Positions 52,023 through 63,300 of a stretch of 64,000 nucleotides of DNA are shown here, piece after piece. The notes under the pieces were generated by a model. That model saw only the letters and a list, made by a program, of their open reading frames with translations. It ran no database searches and was not told the DNA's origin. Each line of letters begins with the position of its first letter. Within the stretch, counting starts at the first letter, position 1. The stretch is taken from the NCBI GenBank assembly GCA_036320915.1, contig JAXBDG010000002.1:1798001-1862000 (forward strand), in the 5' to 3' direction. A program made the position numbers and the translations under genes. Source of the stretch: Linnemannia elongata. Its lineage: Eukaryota; Mortierellomycota; Mortierellomycetes; Mortierellales; Mortierellaceae.

Positions 52023-54680
52023 CTAGTTCGAATTATGTAGGTAGGGGGTCTCTGGAGACTGTCCGGTTCGACACAGAAGCAACGGCCTTGTGAAGTTCTT
52101 GATCCAGGTTTCTCCAGCGACCGCTATGTTCTGGGCACCGATTGCGTCGCGGTGCAGCCATCTCCCACAGTTCAGACAAACGCATGATCGTATTGTGGGT
52201 TTGGCCAGTCGGCACGCGTTTCCAGCCTCAAGACATGTAGGGCATATGGTAGACGTCAAATGCCTGTCCACCAAGACAACGACGTGCCCGGCGGCCACCG
52301 CCTATTCCCTTAATCATACACCAAGTAAAGATGGTCAGCGCCTTTTTTTTTTTTTTTTTTTTTGAGTATCAGGTTGGACAGAAACAACAAGGAGAAGACA
52401 AATACAATAAAACAAAAAAAAAAAAAAACTTTACCTTTTGTGCAAAGGTGACCTTGAAGGCCTTGTGCGGAGAGGCAAGGTTTAAACCAGTTCGAAAAGA
52501 CCCGTTTCCATAATAGAAGAGCGTCTTCTTGGTGCATGCCTTCAAAATAGCATAGACGGCCCAATCCACTCTGCTTTTTTTGCCTGCTTTAACGACCATT
52601 CCATCGCTTTGATCCGGTTGACTCCGTAAAATCCGTGGAGTAAGCCTTGAACTTGAAAGAATCGACCTGTTGAAGTCTCAAGGTCCTTGACTTGCTCGTG
52701 TTGCTGGGATGGAAGGATATTTTGAATGTCTGAGATGGTTGGCAGAGATATGGAGTTGTCGAGTTGAATGTTGTCATGTCCGGCCCATAGCTTGCCCTCA
52801 ATCTGCTGACCTTGACCAACGTGAACCTTCCTTGACTTCAACTCCTCCATTTTGTAACGATGGGCGAACACTGGTTGGTAGAGAGCTTTCCGGTTAACAA
52901 CCAGGTTCTTGACTTCAATGGCAGGGGTAAGGATCCGGTTGCTCAATGTGGGCGGATGAGGCAGACTTTGATCTCCACAGCTTTTGGTGTCGAGACAGGC
53001 CCGCAAAACTCTGCAAAAGGGTTTGCCTCACCGGGGTCCACTCCCCAAATATCAGTATCTTCGACGGAGGAGGCCCCAAGCTCTCTCAAGATCGACTCCA
53101 AGGTGGGGAATCGATTTTCGATCCTGTATATAGGCACGTATGCGGTCCTGCTTCTGTAAGGCTTGGTCGTGTCATAGCAAGTAACATGAAGCTCCTTGCC
53201 ACTTGTCGTAAATGTGTTGCTGAGCGCGAATCGCTGGGGGTGTTGTGTCAGATCTTGCGGGATGTGACTGGTTGGCAAAGGTGGAGGACTTCTGTTGCAC
53301 GTGACGCCTTTTTCTTTGCAGTCTTTGGCGTAGTTCGAGAAGGAGAAGCAGTTGTCCAAGTAGGAGTGGAGAACGGTGGGAGCAAAGATGGTTGGATAGT
53401 TGTTGGCAAGGGTATCCATTGTCGTAGACCGTCTCCCGTATGATGTTTGTTGAACAGAGCGCGACCTCTTAATCTCGTTGGGTTCCCCGTAAAAAAGAAT
53501 CCTGATCAGTTCTCCATGTTTCGATGCCTCCTTGGCGGTCATGATCTTGAGGGCTGCAGCAGAAGCTGGGTTGGGTTTTCCTTTGCTTGACCACAAGACA
53601 TGCGGCAGAGCCCGCTCCTCAGATGTAATGAATGGATCGGAGAACTTATGGCGAAGGCAAAAGACGGGTCGCATAGATGGCGGAAAACTTCTAGCCTCTT
53701 TCCACCAACGACGGATGTGTTGATCAGCAAACTGCATCTTGGGATCGTCTTCGTTATCGCCATCCTCGATCTCCTTGTCCTGGCCGTCCTCCTCGTCGTC
53801 TTCGCCAGGGTTAATCCTTTCCTCCAATGCTGTGTCTGGAGCACTTTGGCCTCCTTCAACAGGCGGGGCTTCCTGCTTATCCTGAACGATCCAGCGGGTA
53901 AATCGGTCTTATTCCACCCGCACTTTAACATCTATTTAAGAGCCAAACAAAACCTGTGGGTTAGTATTTGAAAAAATGGTATGGGCTAAAAGGATTGTAC
54001 AGCCATACATATATAACACATACCTGTCGCCCAATCGTAAATGGCATATCCCGAAAATGCTTTCTCAGTTGAAGAGAGAATTCCGCCGCTGCATCCACAA
54101 CCAACCGTCCGAGACAGATTGAATCCTTGTTGACTGGCTGAAAACCTGGTAGGATTTGACAAAAGTGATGAAAAGCAACCATCGACATCTCCTTTGCGGC
54201 CTTCAACTCTTGCTTGACTGTTGGGGGACCGCTCTTGATTTTCCCATTGAGGATAAGGGAGAAAAGATGCTTGACGATTGCGGTCCCGGCGTTCTTTTCC
54301 AATATCAACTCAAGTACGTCAAAGGTCGCTTCTGCATCCTCCTCGCCAGCAACTGCACCCAATGCTTCCGACCCATCCTCGCCTTCCGAACCACCCAAAA
54401 GCTTGTCCATGATCATAATCTCCACTGCTCGAAAAACAAACATCCGAGCCTCTGCCATTGTGGATACCGCCGAGTTAATCCTAGCCACCATGTCTTGGAT
54501 GTCCTTCTCGTCGAGTAGAGCAAGTCGTCCAGTCTCGTGCACCGGCAACAGTGCTCGTCGCATGCATCCATGAACACTACCGATTGTTTGTGTTGACGTT
54601 GCAAATGTTCCTGAGAATCCAGATTTAAGTTGACAGACAGCGGATTTGGACTTCCTCGGTTTGCGCTTCTTCTTGCTCAT
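52023..54680 (-). CDS. Fanzor-like RNA-guided nuclease (TnpB relative), possibly frameshifted
   Basis: Exon 1 54680-54024 (basic start MSKKKRKPRKSKSAVCQLKS), intron 53882-54023, exon 2 from 53881. RuvC-I is DIWGVDPGEANPFAEFCG near 53040-53000. A change of frame near 52965-52905 can be explained by a short intron after VEIK. The A7 run at 52574-52580 shifts frame between KAMEWSLKQAKKAE and VDWAVYAILKACTKK. RuvC-II-like LFYYGNGSFRTGLNLASPHK follows. Intron 52302-52434 is GT-AG and in phase, then VDRHLTSTICPTC, CLNCGRWLHRDAIGAQNIA (zinc ribbon and RuvC-III Asp). This order is that of Fanzor/TnpB OrfB. Family knowledge: Fanzors are eukaryotic RNA-guided DNA nucleases. The guide RNA, normally from the 3' flank, was not identified. 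The A7 shift may be a real lesion or an assembly error. Confidence 0.8.
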
Positions 54681-55035
54681 TTGTCGCGAGTTTGTGCTGG
54701 ATTTCTGCTGGGACGAAGAACCGTTTGTCGCTTTGGATGTGCCCTAATCGTTACTGGAGTCCGTGCTCTTGATAGAGGGAGTTGACTACTTCCGTACGCA
54801 GGGCTTGGGCACAGTCATCTTGGCCAGCTCCGCCTCGTCGACCTTGGGGGCGGCGTGGATATCGACGGTTCTGACTGAATACCTCTTCTGAATATCGGTC
54901 ATGGATTTGAACCCAAGTTGAGAGAAGGAGTGAGAGTAATGAGTAAAATGAATTATACAACGAAGAGTAAAAAGTCAACAAAACTCGATACATCATTAAA
55001 GGGTAACTACACAACTACACTTACTGCGATTGTCT
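54681..55035. other. Intergenic region, one 38-codon minus-strand ORF
   Basis: 54902-54786 (minus) reads a 38-residue peptide starting MTDIQKRYSVRTVDIHAAPK and ending KPCVRK. Its composition looks protein-like, and it may be a lost exon of the Fanzor or of the nuclease gene next door. No other support. Confidence 0.3.
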
Positions 55036-56744
55036 CTACTGCTTGTGTTTGGCTTCAGACCTCTTCGCCTTGAATCGATCCTTCCGCCGCTGCTGATGCT
55101 TCAACGATCTTCTCCGCTTCCGGGTGCCTTTGGAAACCTTCTTGAATCCTTGATGGGTGGATGTTGACGGGAGTCCTGATTCGATTTTCGTATTTGTGTC
55201 CATGTCCATGTACTCGGCAGGACAAGGCTCGACCGTCGAGACCTGCTCTGATGGTGGACGTTGTATGAAGGTGTGGATGTCGTTCCTGGACTGCTGAGAC
55301 TGCTGTTGCTGGTTTTTGCGAGAATACGGTTCCTGTAGGATCGTGGTAATGATATCGTGCGAGTGAGGACTTTCATTATCCGGCTCCAGTGGTTCTTGCA
55401 GAGGCGTCTCCATCCTTTCAACAAATGCGGTGACGGCGTGGCGGAAATATTCTGGGCCGATCTGGATGATTTCCTGTTGCTGGCGCCGAGTAGAAGTCTG
55501 CTGCGTCGACTTTGTCTTCCGTTTCCCCAGTTGACGCCTGACCTCGTCCAGATACTGTTGAATGAATGGCATCAAAGCCTCGGCCCTGTAGTTGTTGTCT
55601 CTAGATCCTCCTAGCGGTCCCAGGCTTGTCAGATCAAAGTCTCGTATAATGTCGCAGTTCCTGAGAAGCCCAAAGTACGGAAGATTCTTGAAGTAATCAT
55701 TGGAGGTGACGATAGATGCAAGTAGAAGGTGCTGCTCCGACGGCAGATCTAGGCGGTTCAGGAGCTTGGTCTTGTCGAACAACTGCAACTCTCTCGTCTT
55801 GCCCACAGACATCATGATGTGGCGAATCCCTTCGTAGACCATCAAATCGCTGTCGGATGTCACTACCACGACATCGTCGGGATCTGAGGCGTCCTGACAC
55901 ACTCTTGAGAGGCATGTGTCCGCTTGATACGGACACTGGTGGATCCGCCAACCCTGCTCTCTCAAAACTGGGAGGATATTTTGGTCGAGACTCTCTCGGG
56001 GTAGGCGATAGTTGTTTTTGCAGGTCCGAAAGAGTTGTTTTGTCGACCGGGTTGAGCCGCTGACCTTCGTCTGTAGGTTGTTCAAAGACCGCTCCAGGGT
56101 CTTGTTGCGCCTCCGGTGTTCTCCACGCTTTTGCTGATGGTGATCCGTCCATACGGATAACGGTTGCCTTCTTGTCGAATGCCTTGGACATGATGTCATC
56201 CAGAATGAATGCGATTGCCCGGAAGGTCTATTTAGTTTAATAATAATAATAAAAAAAGGTTAGAAGAATCAAGACGAGCGATCATTTTACTTCAAACGAA
56301 ATGAATATAAACACTTTCGTGGGTTACCTGCTGACTCTTCATGTCGACAGGGGACAGACCGTCCGGGTTGAGGAAGACCTTCTTGTAGCCGAGTCGGTCA
56401 ATACTGTCCTCGATCAGCTCATCCAATGTTCGTTTGGCATCAAAAGGAATGGTGACATCAAGGGATGGGGTGTAGGAGGATGGGTTGTGCTCGGCGATGT
56501 CCTTCCTTTTTCGTGATCTTGCGGTCACTTCGATCTCCAACTGCAATTCCGGGGCAGGCGTCTCTGTTACGGAGTTAGACCTGGTCTTGACGCGTTGTTG
56601 GAGAATGTGAAATGCACGTGTCTGTAGCAGGCGGAAGAAGCGGCACAAGAAATCCACGTGTGTTGATTTTCCTTCTTTGCAGGAGACCCCAGATACACCC
56701 CCGCTCTCGTGCAGCTCTTTGGGAAGGCCTCGGATTCCCATCAC
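55036..56744 (-). CDS. XPG/FEN-like structure-specific nuclease, one apparent frameshift
   Basis: Exon 1 56744 to about 56329 starts MMGIRGLPKELHESGG, the typical XPG N-terminus. An in-phase intron (donor CAG|GTAACC, acceptor AAATAG) leads to TFRAIAFILDDIMSKAFDKK and VIRMDGSPSAK. Near 56120 the sensible reading changes frame (to KRGEHRRRNKTLERSLNNLQ), then runs open to 55036. The XPG-I-type block HQCPYQADTCLSR ... VVVVTSDSDLMVYEGIRHI carries the metal-binding Asp/Glu region. SIVTSNDYFKNLPYFGL is the helix-hairpin part. The C-terminus is very basic (KKVSKGTRKRRRSLKHQQRR). Whether the frameshift is a lesion, an error or an unrecognised intron is open. Role by family: cleavage of flaps or other branched DNA/RNA. 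Confidence 0.65.
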
Positions 56745-57839
56745 TATTGTGATTTCCTAAAAAAAAAGATGACGTGAGTATTTCGTGTTGAAGCGAAGTA
56801 TGGCGCTGCATCAGCGGTTCTTCGTTGCATATATATAGACATACGTGTGGAACCGTGAGTGAAGTTGTCGACTTGGTTTCCGATCTGATGTAGAGGTTGT
56901 TATCCGAGGTCTTAGGAATACGACAGCCGTGCAAGACTAGTGGGAAATAATAATGAAAACGACGGTTAGAATCGGTGTATGGGCTTCATGCATCGACTTG
57001 CACGTTCATTTGCGCCTTGCAGCGACATACTTGATGGTGGCGGGTGGGTTGGGCGGACAGGTGGTAAAGAGGAAAGAAAAACAAAACACCTGCTTGTGCT
57101 GCTAATGAGTGAGGGGAAGAAAGACAAAGAATGATAGAAAAAGAAGTAGAGAGAATAGACAAGGAAGAAAGAAAAAGAATAGACAAGAAAGAAAGAAAAA
57201 GAATAGACAAGAAAGAAGGAAAGAGATTAGAAAAGGGAAGAAGGAAAGAGAAAAGACAAAGAAAGAAGAAGGAAAGAGAGTAGAAAAGGAAGAAGGGAGT
57301 TATTAGTGACAACGAATTGCTATCATGTCCTTGATCATTGATCATTGATAGAAGCACATTTGTCTTGGTTGAACACGAAAGCGATCAATCGCAGTTGCAA
57401 TTTGTCTAAATCGAACGCGACTTTTTCATCCTTCGGATGAAATCTCGATTGGAGGGATGTGCGAGGAAAAAAAAAAAAAAAAGAGAAAGAGAAGGCGACA
57501 TTCAGAGTGGTTCGGGATGCATGTGCCTGCGTATGTCTTCAAAGGACACAGAGGATGAGAAAACGGGTTTATTGATTCGGAGTGCGCGAAACTGTGCTCT
57601 CGGCGTCAAGTTTCGCTTGTTCATAGTATCAGCAACATGTATTTCCCTTTCTTTCTTTCTTCATCGCCAGGTGATTTGTTGAAGTAAAGCAATCCAAGCA
57701 GAGCCCTTTTTTATGAAGAACTATTCAAACGGTCGCTATGAGGATGATGAATAATTCTATACAAAGGTAGACAACAGTTAACTAGGGAAAGATATAAGGT
57801 TGGGTATGTCAAAGAGGTAGAAAAATAAGTAAAAACAAA
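56745..57839. other. Intergenic region with purine-rich AGAAAGAAAAAG tract
   Basis: 57109-57300 is an almost pure A/G tract of imperfect units (GACAAGAAAGAAAGAAAAAG-like). No supported gene. The ORFs over it are composition artefacts. Confidence 0.6.
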
Positions 57840-58580
57840 CAGAAATACGATGTGCATCTTAACTGAACAGTACGACTGCGAGAGCACTGCCATGAGAACG
57901 CCGCCGTCTTGAACATTCAACTCCATAGCAACATTCAGCGCAAAGTTGGTGTGTCTCAAGATATATCCTTCCAGTAGCCATAAATTCTGTCTTTTCATTC
58001 TTCAAAACCTCCTCGACCTGAGGACCATCCATAATAGTCCTGACTGGGACAACAGCCAATCCAGGGGCGGCACGCTTGATCTGCTGGGCAAAGGGAACTT
58101 GGTACCCTGGGGCGGTGAAGACCTTTTTCTAAGCAGTGTTGCCATCCGAGAAGACGTGCAGGACAACAATACGCCCCACTTGGCAATCTAGGTCGTCTGT
58201 TCAATCTCCCACGTGTCTTAATCCCTCAACTTCATCCTTCAAATCCAAAGCCGAAACTCTCAAAAAGCTAGGCTTCTCAGTTGGGAAGTTGGCCCGGACA
58301 ATCTTGACAACCTCCAAGACGAACCGAGCCTTGTTCTTAAGAGTGCCATCATAATGGTCCATACATTGCTTGGTGAGGGTAGCAAAAACTTAAGGAGAAG
58401 ATACCCATGAGCACCATGGATTTCGACAGTGTCCATTCTTGCGCGGGCGACACGGGCGGCAGCCACACCAAAAGTGTCGATGACCTGATGGATCTCGGCG
58501 AGGGCGACTTGCTGGGGGAGCGGCGGTACTTATCCCATTGGAGGTGTACACCACATGAGGGGGCGATCGCGTCTTCGAGC
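57840..58580 (-). pseudogene. Old yellow enzyme (NADH:flavin oxidoreductase) relic
   Basis: Minus-strand reading in shifting frames: AEIHQVIDTFGVAAARVARA, MDTVEIHGAHGYLL, KFLLPSPSN, DGTLKNKARFVLEVVKIVRA, FLRVSALDLKDEVEGLRHVG; then, after frame breaks and internal loss, YQVPFAQQIKRAAPGLAVVP, VRTIMDGPQVEEVLKNEKTE, RHTNFALNVAMELNVQDGG. These are the C-terminal half of the OYE barrel in order. The N-terminal half is absent or unreadable. At least four frame changes, so not functional. Confidence 0.78.
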
Positions 58581-60136
58581 TAGAAGGCTGACTCGAGGAG
58601 CTTTATATATGGTGCTTCAGCGGACAATAGTTGGGGCTTAAAAAGAACGCTCTGTCGTTTCCAGTTGTAGAGTTGGCTCGGTCTCCTAACCCGTCTCATT
58701 AAAAACCTGGATAAATCGAAAAAATTATGGTGCATTTTTGCACCACAAACAAACTAAGAGATACTAAAATATTTCCCATACACGATCAACAAAAACGCCA
58801 GTTCCTACTGGTGTGGTGATGTGAACGGGGATCGTTCACTTGTTCACGTTTCTGTCAATTCCCGGGACAAACGGGTTAAGGGGTATTTAGCTAGTAATAA
58901 AAACGAAGGATGGAGCAAATCAGCTCCTCCTGCTTTTTCTGATTTATTTAACCGACTTTTGATTTTTGTCCTTGACATCGAACTGGAAGTCCTCGATATA
59001 CTCAGGTATACCATCGCCTTCCTTTATGGATGCGCACCCGCGCTCGTCCCATTGACAACGATCAAGATCCCGTTCAGATCCCTTCCTTTCGCTACGTTAT
59101 GTGCCGCCAATCGATACAAATCATCCATAGCATGCCCTGTCCACGAGTCCGCCAGACCTCCGCTGTTGTAGCCCAACACCCGACCACAGGCCGACAGATC
59201 GTCTAACGGCGTAAACAGCACACAACACATCGATTTGGGGACCAATCCCTCTCAGCAGCAACAATCCAAGGGTCTACTTCATTGTCAGCACTCTTTTCCT
59301 ACCTATGTCTCGATCAACAACAATATGCGGTCTCCTTGGAACTCTCCCAGTCGTTCTTCAGAGAACTCAGTCCTTGACGCTCTCGGTGCCATTTGGCTAA
59401 TATAGATTCCCTTTCCCCCTTTTATTATCCCTTTTGTCACCCCTTTGTATTATTATCTGTAGAAGCAGAACCCTCGCATTTCTCGCATACCCCGCGCTCA
59501 TCCTCGCTCCCGTTGGAACCACGAGATCCCTCTGGTCCCATCTCGGTAAGCGACCCGAGACCTTATCTTCTTGCGCGCGAGCGTTGTTCTGCTTGTTCTT
59601 AGTAAGTAGTTCCCTTTATTTATTAATGGACATCCGTCCCATATTCCACTAAGTAGACCGTACACGCCTTCAACCGTCGTCTTCCTTCCACGCTTTGGGC
59701 CCTTCCCCACCCCTTTTCTTTGGATCCCAAGCCCTCCTGAGCATCATCAGGTAAGGGCCAATATCCCTCTTTTGTTGGCGGTTGCATTCTTGTAGTTATA
59801 GTATCTTAGTGGTTAGTACTTTTTGTTAATAGATAGTAATCATCGTTATAGATCCACTTCACCACACTGGTAAGCGGCAAATTTGAAACGACCACTGTAT
59901 TAGTCAATCTAGCATAATATCTACCAGGAATATGGGGGACGAGGGGATGGGAAAAATGAGCTGTGGCATGAAATGGATGATCCCGAGTGGACCGAGATGA
60001 AAGCGCTTGGAAAGGGTGAGAAGGTCGCCGTGGTTTTTACGACAGCTCGGGATGTGACACCTATTGTGTTTAATTTGCAGCACGTACCCTATTAAAACGG
60101 TTGTTGGGGGATCAGTAGAGGCTTAAAACGAGGTGT
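58581..60136. other. 1.5-kb stretch without a secure gene
   Basis: Minus strand 59245-59027 reads a plausible fragment (VPKSMCCVLFTPLDDLSACG, LADSWTGHAMDDLYRLAAHN, LNGILIVVNGTSAG), followed in another frame by IPEYIEDFQFDVKDKNQK and a stop near 58890: a possible decayed gene of unknown family. Plus strand 59935-60094 reads an open frame after a good acceptor (CTACCAG): KNELWHEMDDPEWTEMKALG, then VAVVFTTARDVTPIVFNLQH and a stop. It could be the last exon of a plus-strand gene with GTAAG donors at about 59546, 59752 and 59870, but no coding upstream exon is recognised. Confidence 0.35.
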
Positions 60137-60393
60137 TCATTTACTTGGCAAGTCGAGAGCGTTGACACTGTGATGGCTGCTTTGGTTGAAAGGGCGGTAG
60201 AAGCATGCAGTCATGGCGGGGAATGTAGAATAATTTTCCTGATCCCAATTCGTTCCAATGACCACGTAACTATGATATCCCTGTGTAGCCAATGGCGCAA
60301 TTGTGTCGAGTGGCTGGTCCAAACGGGTCGCCGCTGTTCGGGCTGATGTTGACATATATGCGATAATGTAAGTTGCAATGTTACCTTTTGTAT

Positions 60394-63300
60394 CTAGGAT
60401 CCAGTCTTCAGAAAACAAGGTATACCATATACCACCGTAGCCGCACCAACCAAATACTTTAGTCTGCACTCCTCCCTGGCCTCCTTGACTGCCTCAACAA
60501 TCGACAGTCTTGGCCTCTGCAAAGTGTGGCGCGTCCTTGTATCAGGGACGCTGGAATAGTCGCTGTCGCCGTGCGATCCCTCCATAGCCGAGGCGGATAG
60601 CCAGACAAAGTTTCGAGATGAGTTTGTCAAGGCACGTTCGTTTCCCTTGCCAGAGCTGTCGTCAAGTCCCCAGAGTGTGAAGAGTGCTTTGCTGAAGCGG
60701 TCCAGATCTCGATCAGTAACATCCCAAAGATTCGCCACAACCGTCGGGCAACCCGCCAGCATGTAGTCCATCACGTTCCCGGTAGGATCGAACTCTCCAC
60801 TGCCCCTGATCAATCCCGAACTGCAGCCGAGTAAAATGGAAACCGCACAATGCCCAAGCTTTCGTATCTGCGTCGGCTTGATGTACTGTTCGCCTCCAGA
60901 GTGACCAAAGTAGCTGTCATGATCCCAGAAAAAAAAAAAAAAGCCCCACCCCCCAAACAACTCTGATTAGTTTGAGCGGGAAAATGATAGATTTGTGGAA
61001 AAAAAAAATTATAAAAAAGACTTACATGTACAAGTCGTTCTTGCTAAGACCTTGAATGCACTCTATGTCCAAGGGCGTGCGACCAATGATCCCGTTCCAG
61101 CCTGGCTGGGCTTTCACATAGTCCTTGAACTCCTCTTCCGTGTTCCTCAAGTCTTTGCCGGGGTTCAGCAGATAAAACGTCTTTTGCCCATCGACCTCCA
61201 GATCTCTCCAATAGTGTTCTTCGACGAAAGTCGTGCTCTCCTCCGCTGTGTTGTTCGTTGGCTTAGGACAATCCTGAGGTTGAGATTGAGAGAGGAGATG
61301 TCGCTGCTGAAGAATCCGGTCCCGCAAGAACCAGATAGACGGCACTCTCGATACTGCTTCATCTCTCAGAACGGGGCACGATTCCCAGGGGAACATTTGT
61401 AGGTGCTTGTCAAGGACCAAGATGATATGGGCACCTTCGTCATAGCCATTATTATTAGCCGCAACCTCAGCTTCCCAGTAGCACCGTAGCGCCTCTCGGA
61501 TCTGCGTCGCGACGCGACCGAATTGCTCCTCGGAGTACTCAATAAAGGGTGACGTTGCGGACCAAGGACTGTCAATGTTTGAAGCATCCATGGGCCCAGG
61601 TACCGCAACGTTCTTGAAGAGATAGGCGTCCAGCAAAAAGTAGATCAGGTCGCACAGTTCCGACTTGGTAGGTTGGTCGCCCAGGTTCAGTATAGCGCGG
61701 CAGAGGTCGATATTGATCTCAGTCTGGACTACGGAGGCTCCTTCCGAATCGGTATGTCTTCGGTCAACGGTTCGCGAATTGCGAGCGGGAGTCGCTGGCA
61801 GAGTGTTGCTCGCCTGCGACATAATCCATTCCAAAGTCTTCTTGAAATCCAGCAAGTTCTCCTCGCTCGCCGGTGTGTTGTGCGACTGGATTAAGCCCTT
61901 CAGTCCACAAAGCCACTGATCCTCCATTGTGCTCAGTAAGAAACGCAAGCGATCATTCAGGTTCTGGCGTCGGCTCCACCACTCAGTCTTGGCCTCCTTA
62001 GTCATTTCAACAGGCTGGCGATTGGACGGAGAGGTTGTGGATGTCGCCCCAGAGACCCTCGTTGCAGGAATGTGGCCTGAGATAGCTGTCGACGCAATCG
62101 AAAGTGTTTCCTGGCTCTCCTTCATAATGTCCTGTAGTTCTTCAAATGCCCTAGCGTACGACAGAGGCTCTGCCCTAGCAGTATCCTGCTCCCCACCGAT
62201 TTCCCCTACAGAGCCTAAATCCAATCCAGCGTCCCCATCTCCTTCTCGAAGCTGGGCTCGATTCAAGGGAAGGCAGACAACCAGGGGCATCGTGTTGGAG
62301 CGAAGGCGGTTGACGTAGAGTACACCACGGTCGACATCCATCGTGAGGGAGACCACTGTCCAGTTCTGCGGCAAGATGTCAACAATGTTCCGCTGGAAAG
62401 CCAAAGAATCGTCCGCCGTCCCCGACATCATCTTGGCATCCTGGTCGTACATCCTGTCCAACTCTTCCAGGAATGATCTGTCGTTGCCCAGTGTCGATGA
62501 AGGATGCAGCAATAACTTGTGATTTAACTGCGCTTGTTTTCCTAAGCGGGTCTGGTGCCTATCACAACCCATATTTGCATCCTCCCTCACCTCCACGTCG
62601 TCATCTTGGGAACCTCCGATATCGCTGTCAGTATCGGGCGCTGGGAACAGCCGCAAGGGACGAGGTTTTTCCAACCCATCAAAGGGGACAATCTTGTGCT
62701 TGTGGCGCTGTGACTCTGATCCAAGACGAAACTGCGACTCTCCAGTCTCCTGCGACTGGACGTGCTGTTCATCCCTGCTCGTAATATCCTTTGGCCAGGC
62801 CTGATCTTCTTGTGGCAACGTCGGGTGAAGCTTTTGCTTGATCAATCCTTGCATCTCTCTCCGCTGAGTGACAGCCTTCGCCATCTCTAATGAGCAAGCA
62901 GCTCGGGCAGCCATTTTCCACACGTCCGACTGCCGATTCGATCGCTCCCCGCTCGGCATGGCTTTCCCTGTAAAATCGCCCTTGAGAATCTCAACGTGGA
63001 GGCAGGATTCCAGTATAGCAAGGTGGGCGAGCCTGGAGCAAATGTCCGCGACGACATGGGTTGGGCAATTGTGGAGGGAGCTTTGAAACGCGCCAATAAG
63101 GTGGGTTCTAGCTTCGACCAGGATGTCCATGTACTGTCGGGTCGAATTCAGCTTCCCTCGCAAGAGCCCTGAGATTCCCAGTCGAGGACTGGGAGCGTTC
63201 TGAACTAAAGGTTGCTGAAATACGAGTTGTGAACGGCGACGGCGCGACATCCTAGTAACCCGCACAGAAGGCGACGACGACGGGTAGACCGGGTGGGAGT

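Noticed and set aside
57109..57300. Lys/Arg/Glu-rich coding region
   Set aside because: Pure purine-tract composition; no start context, no homology, opposite frames equally open.
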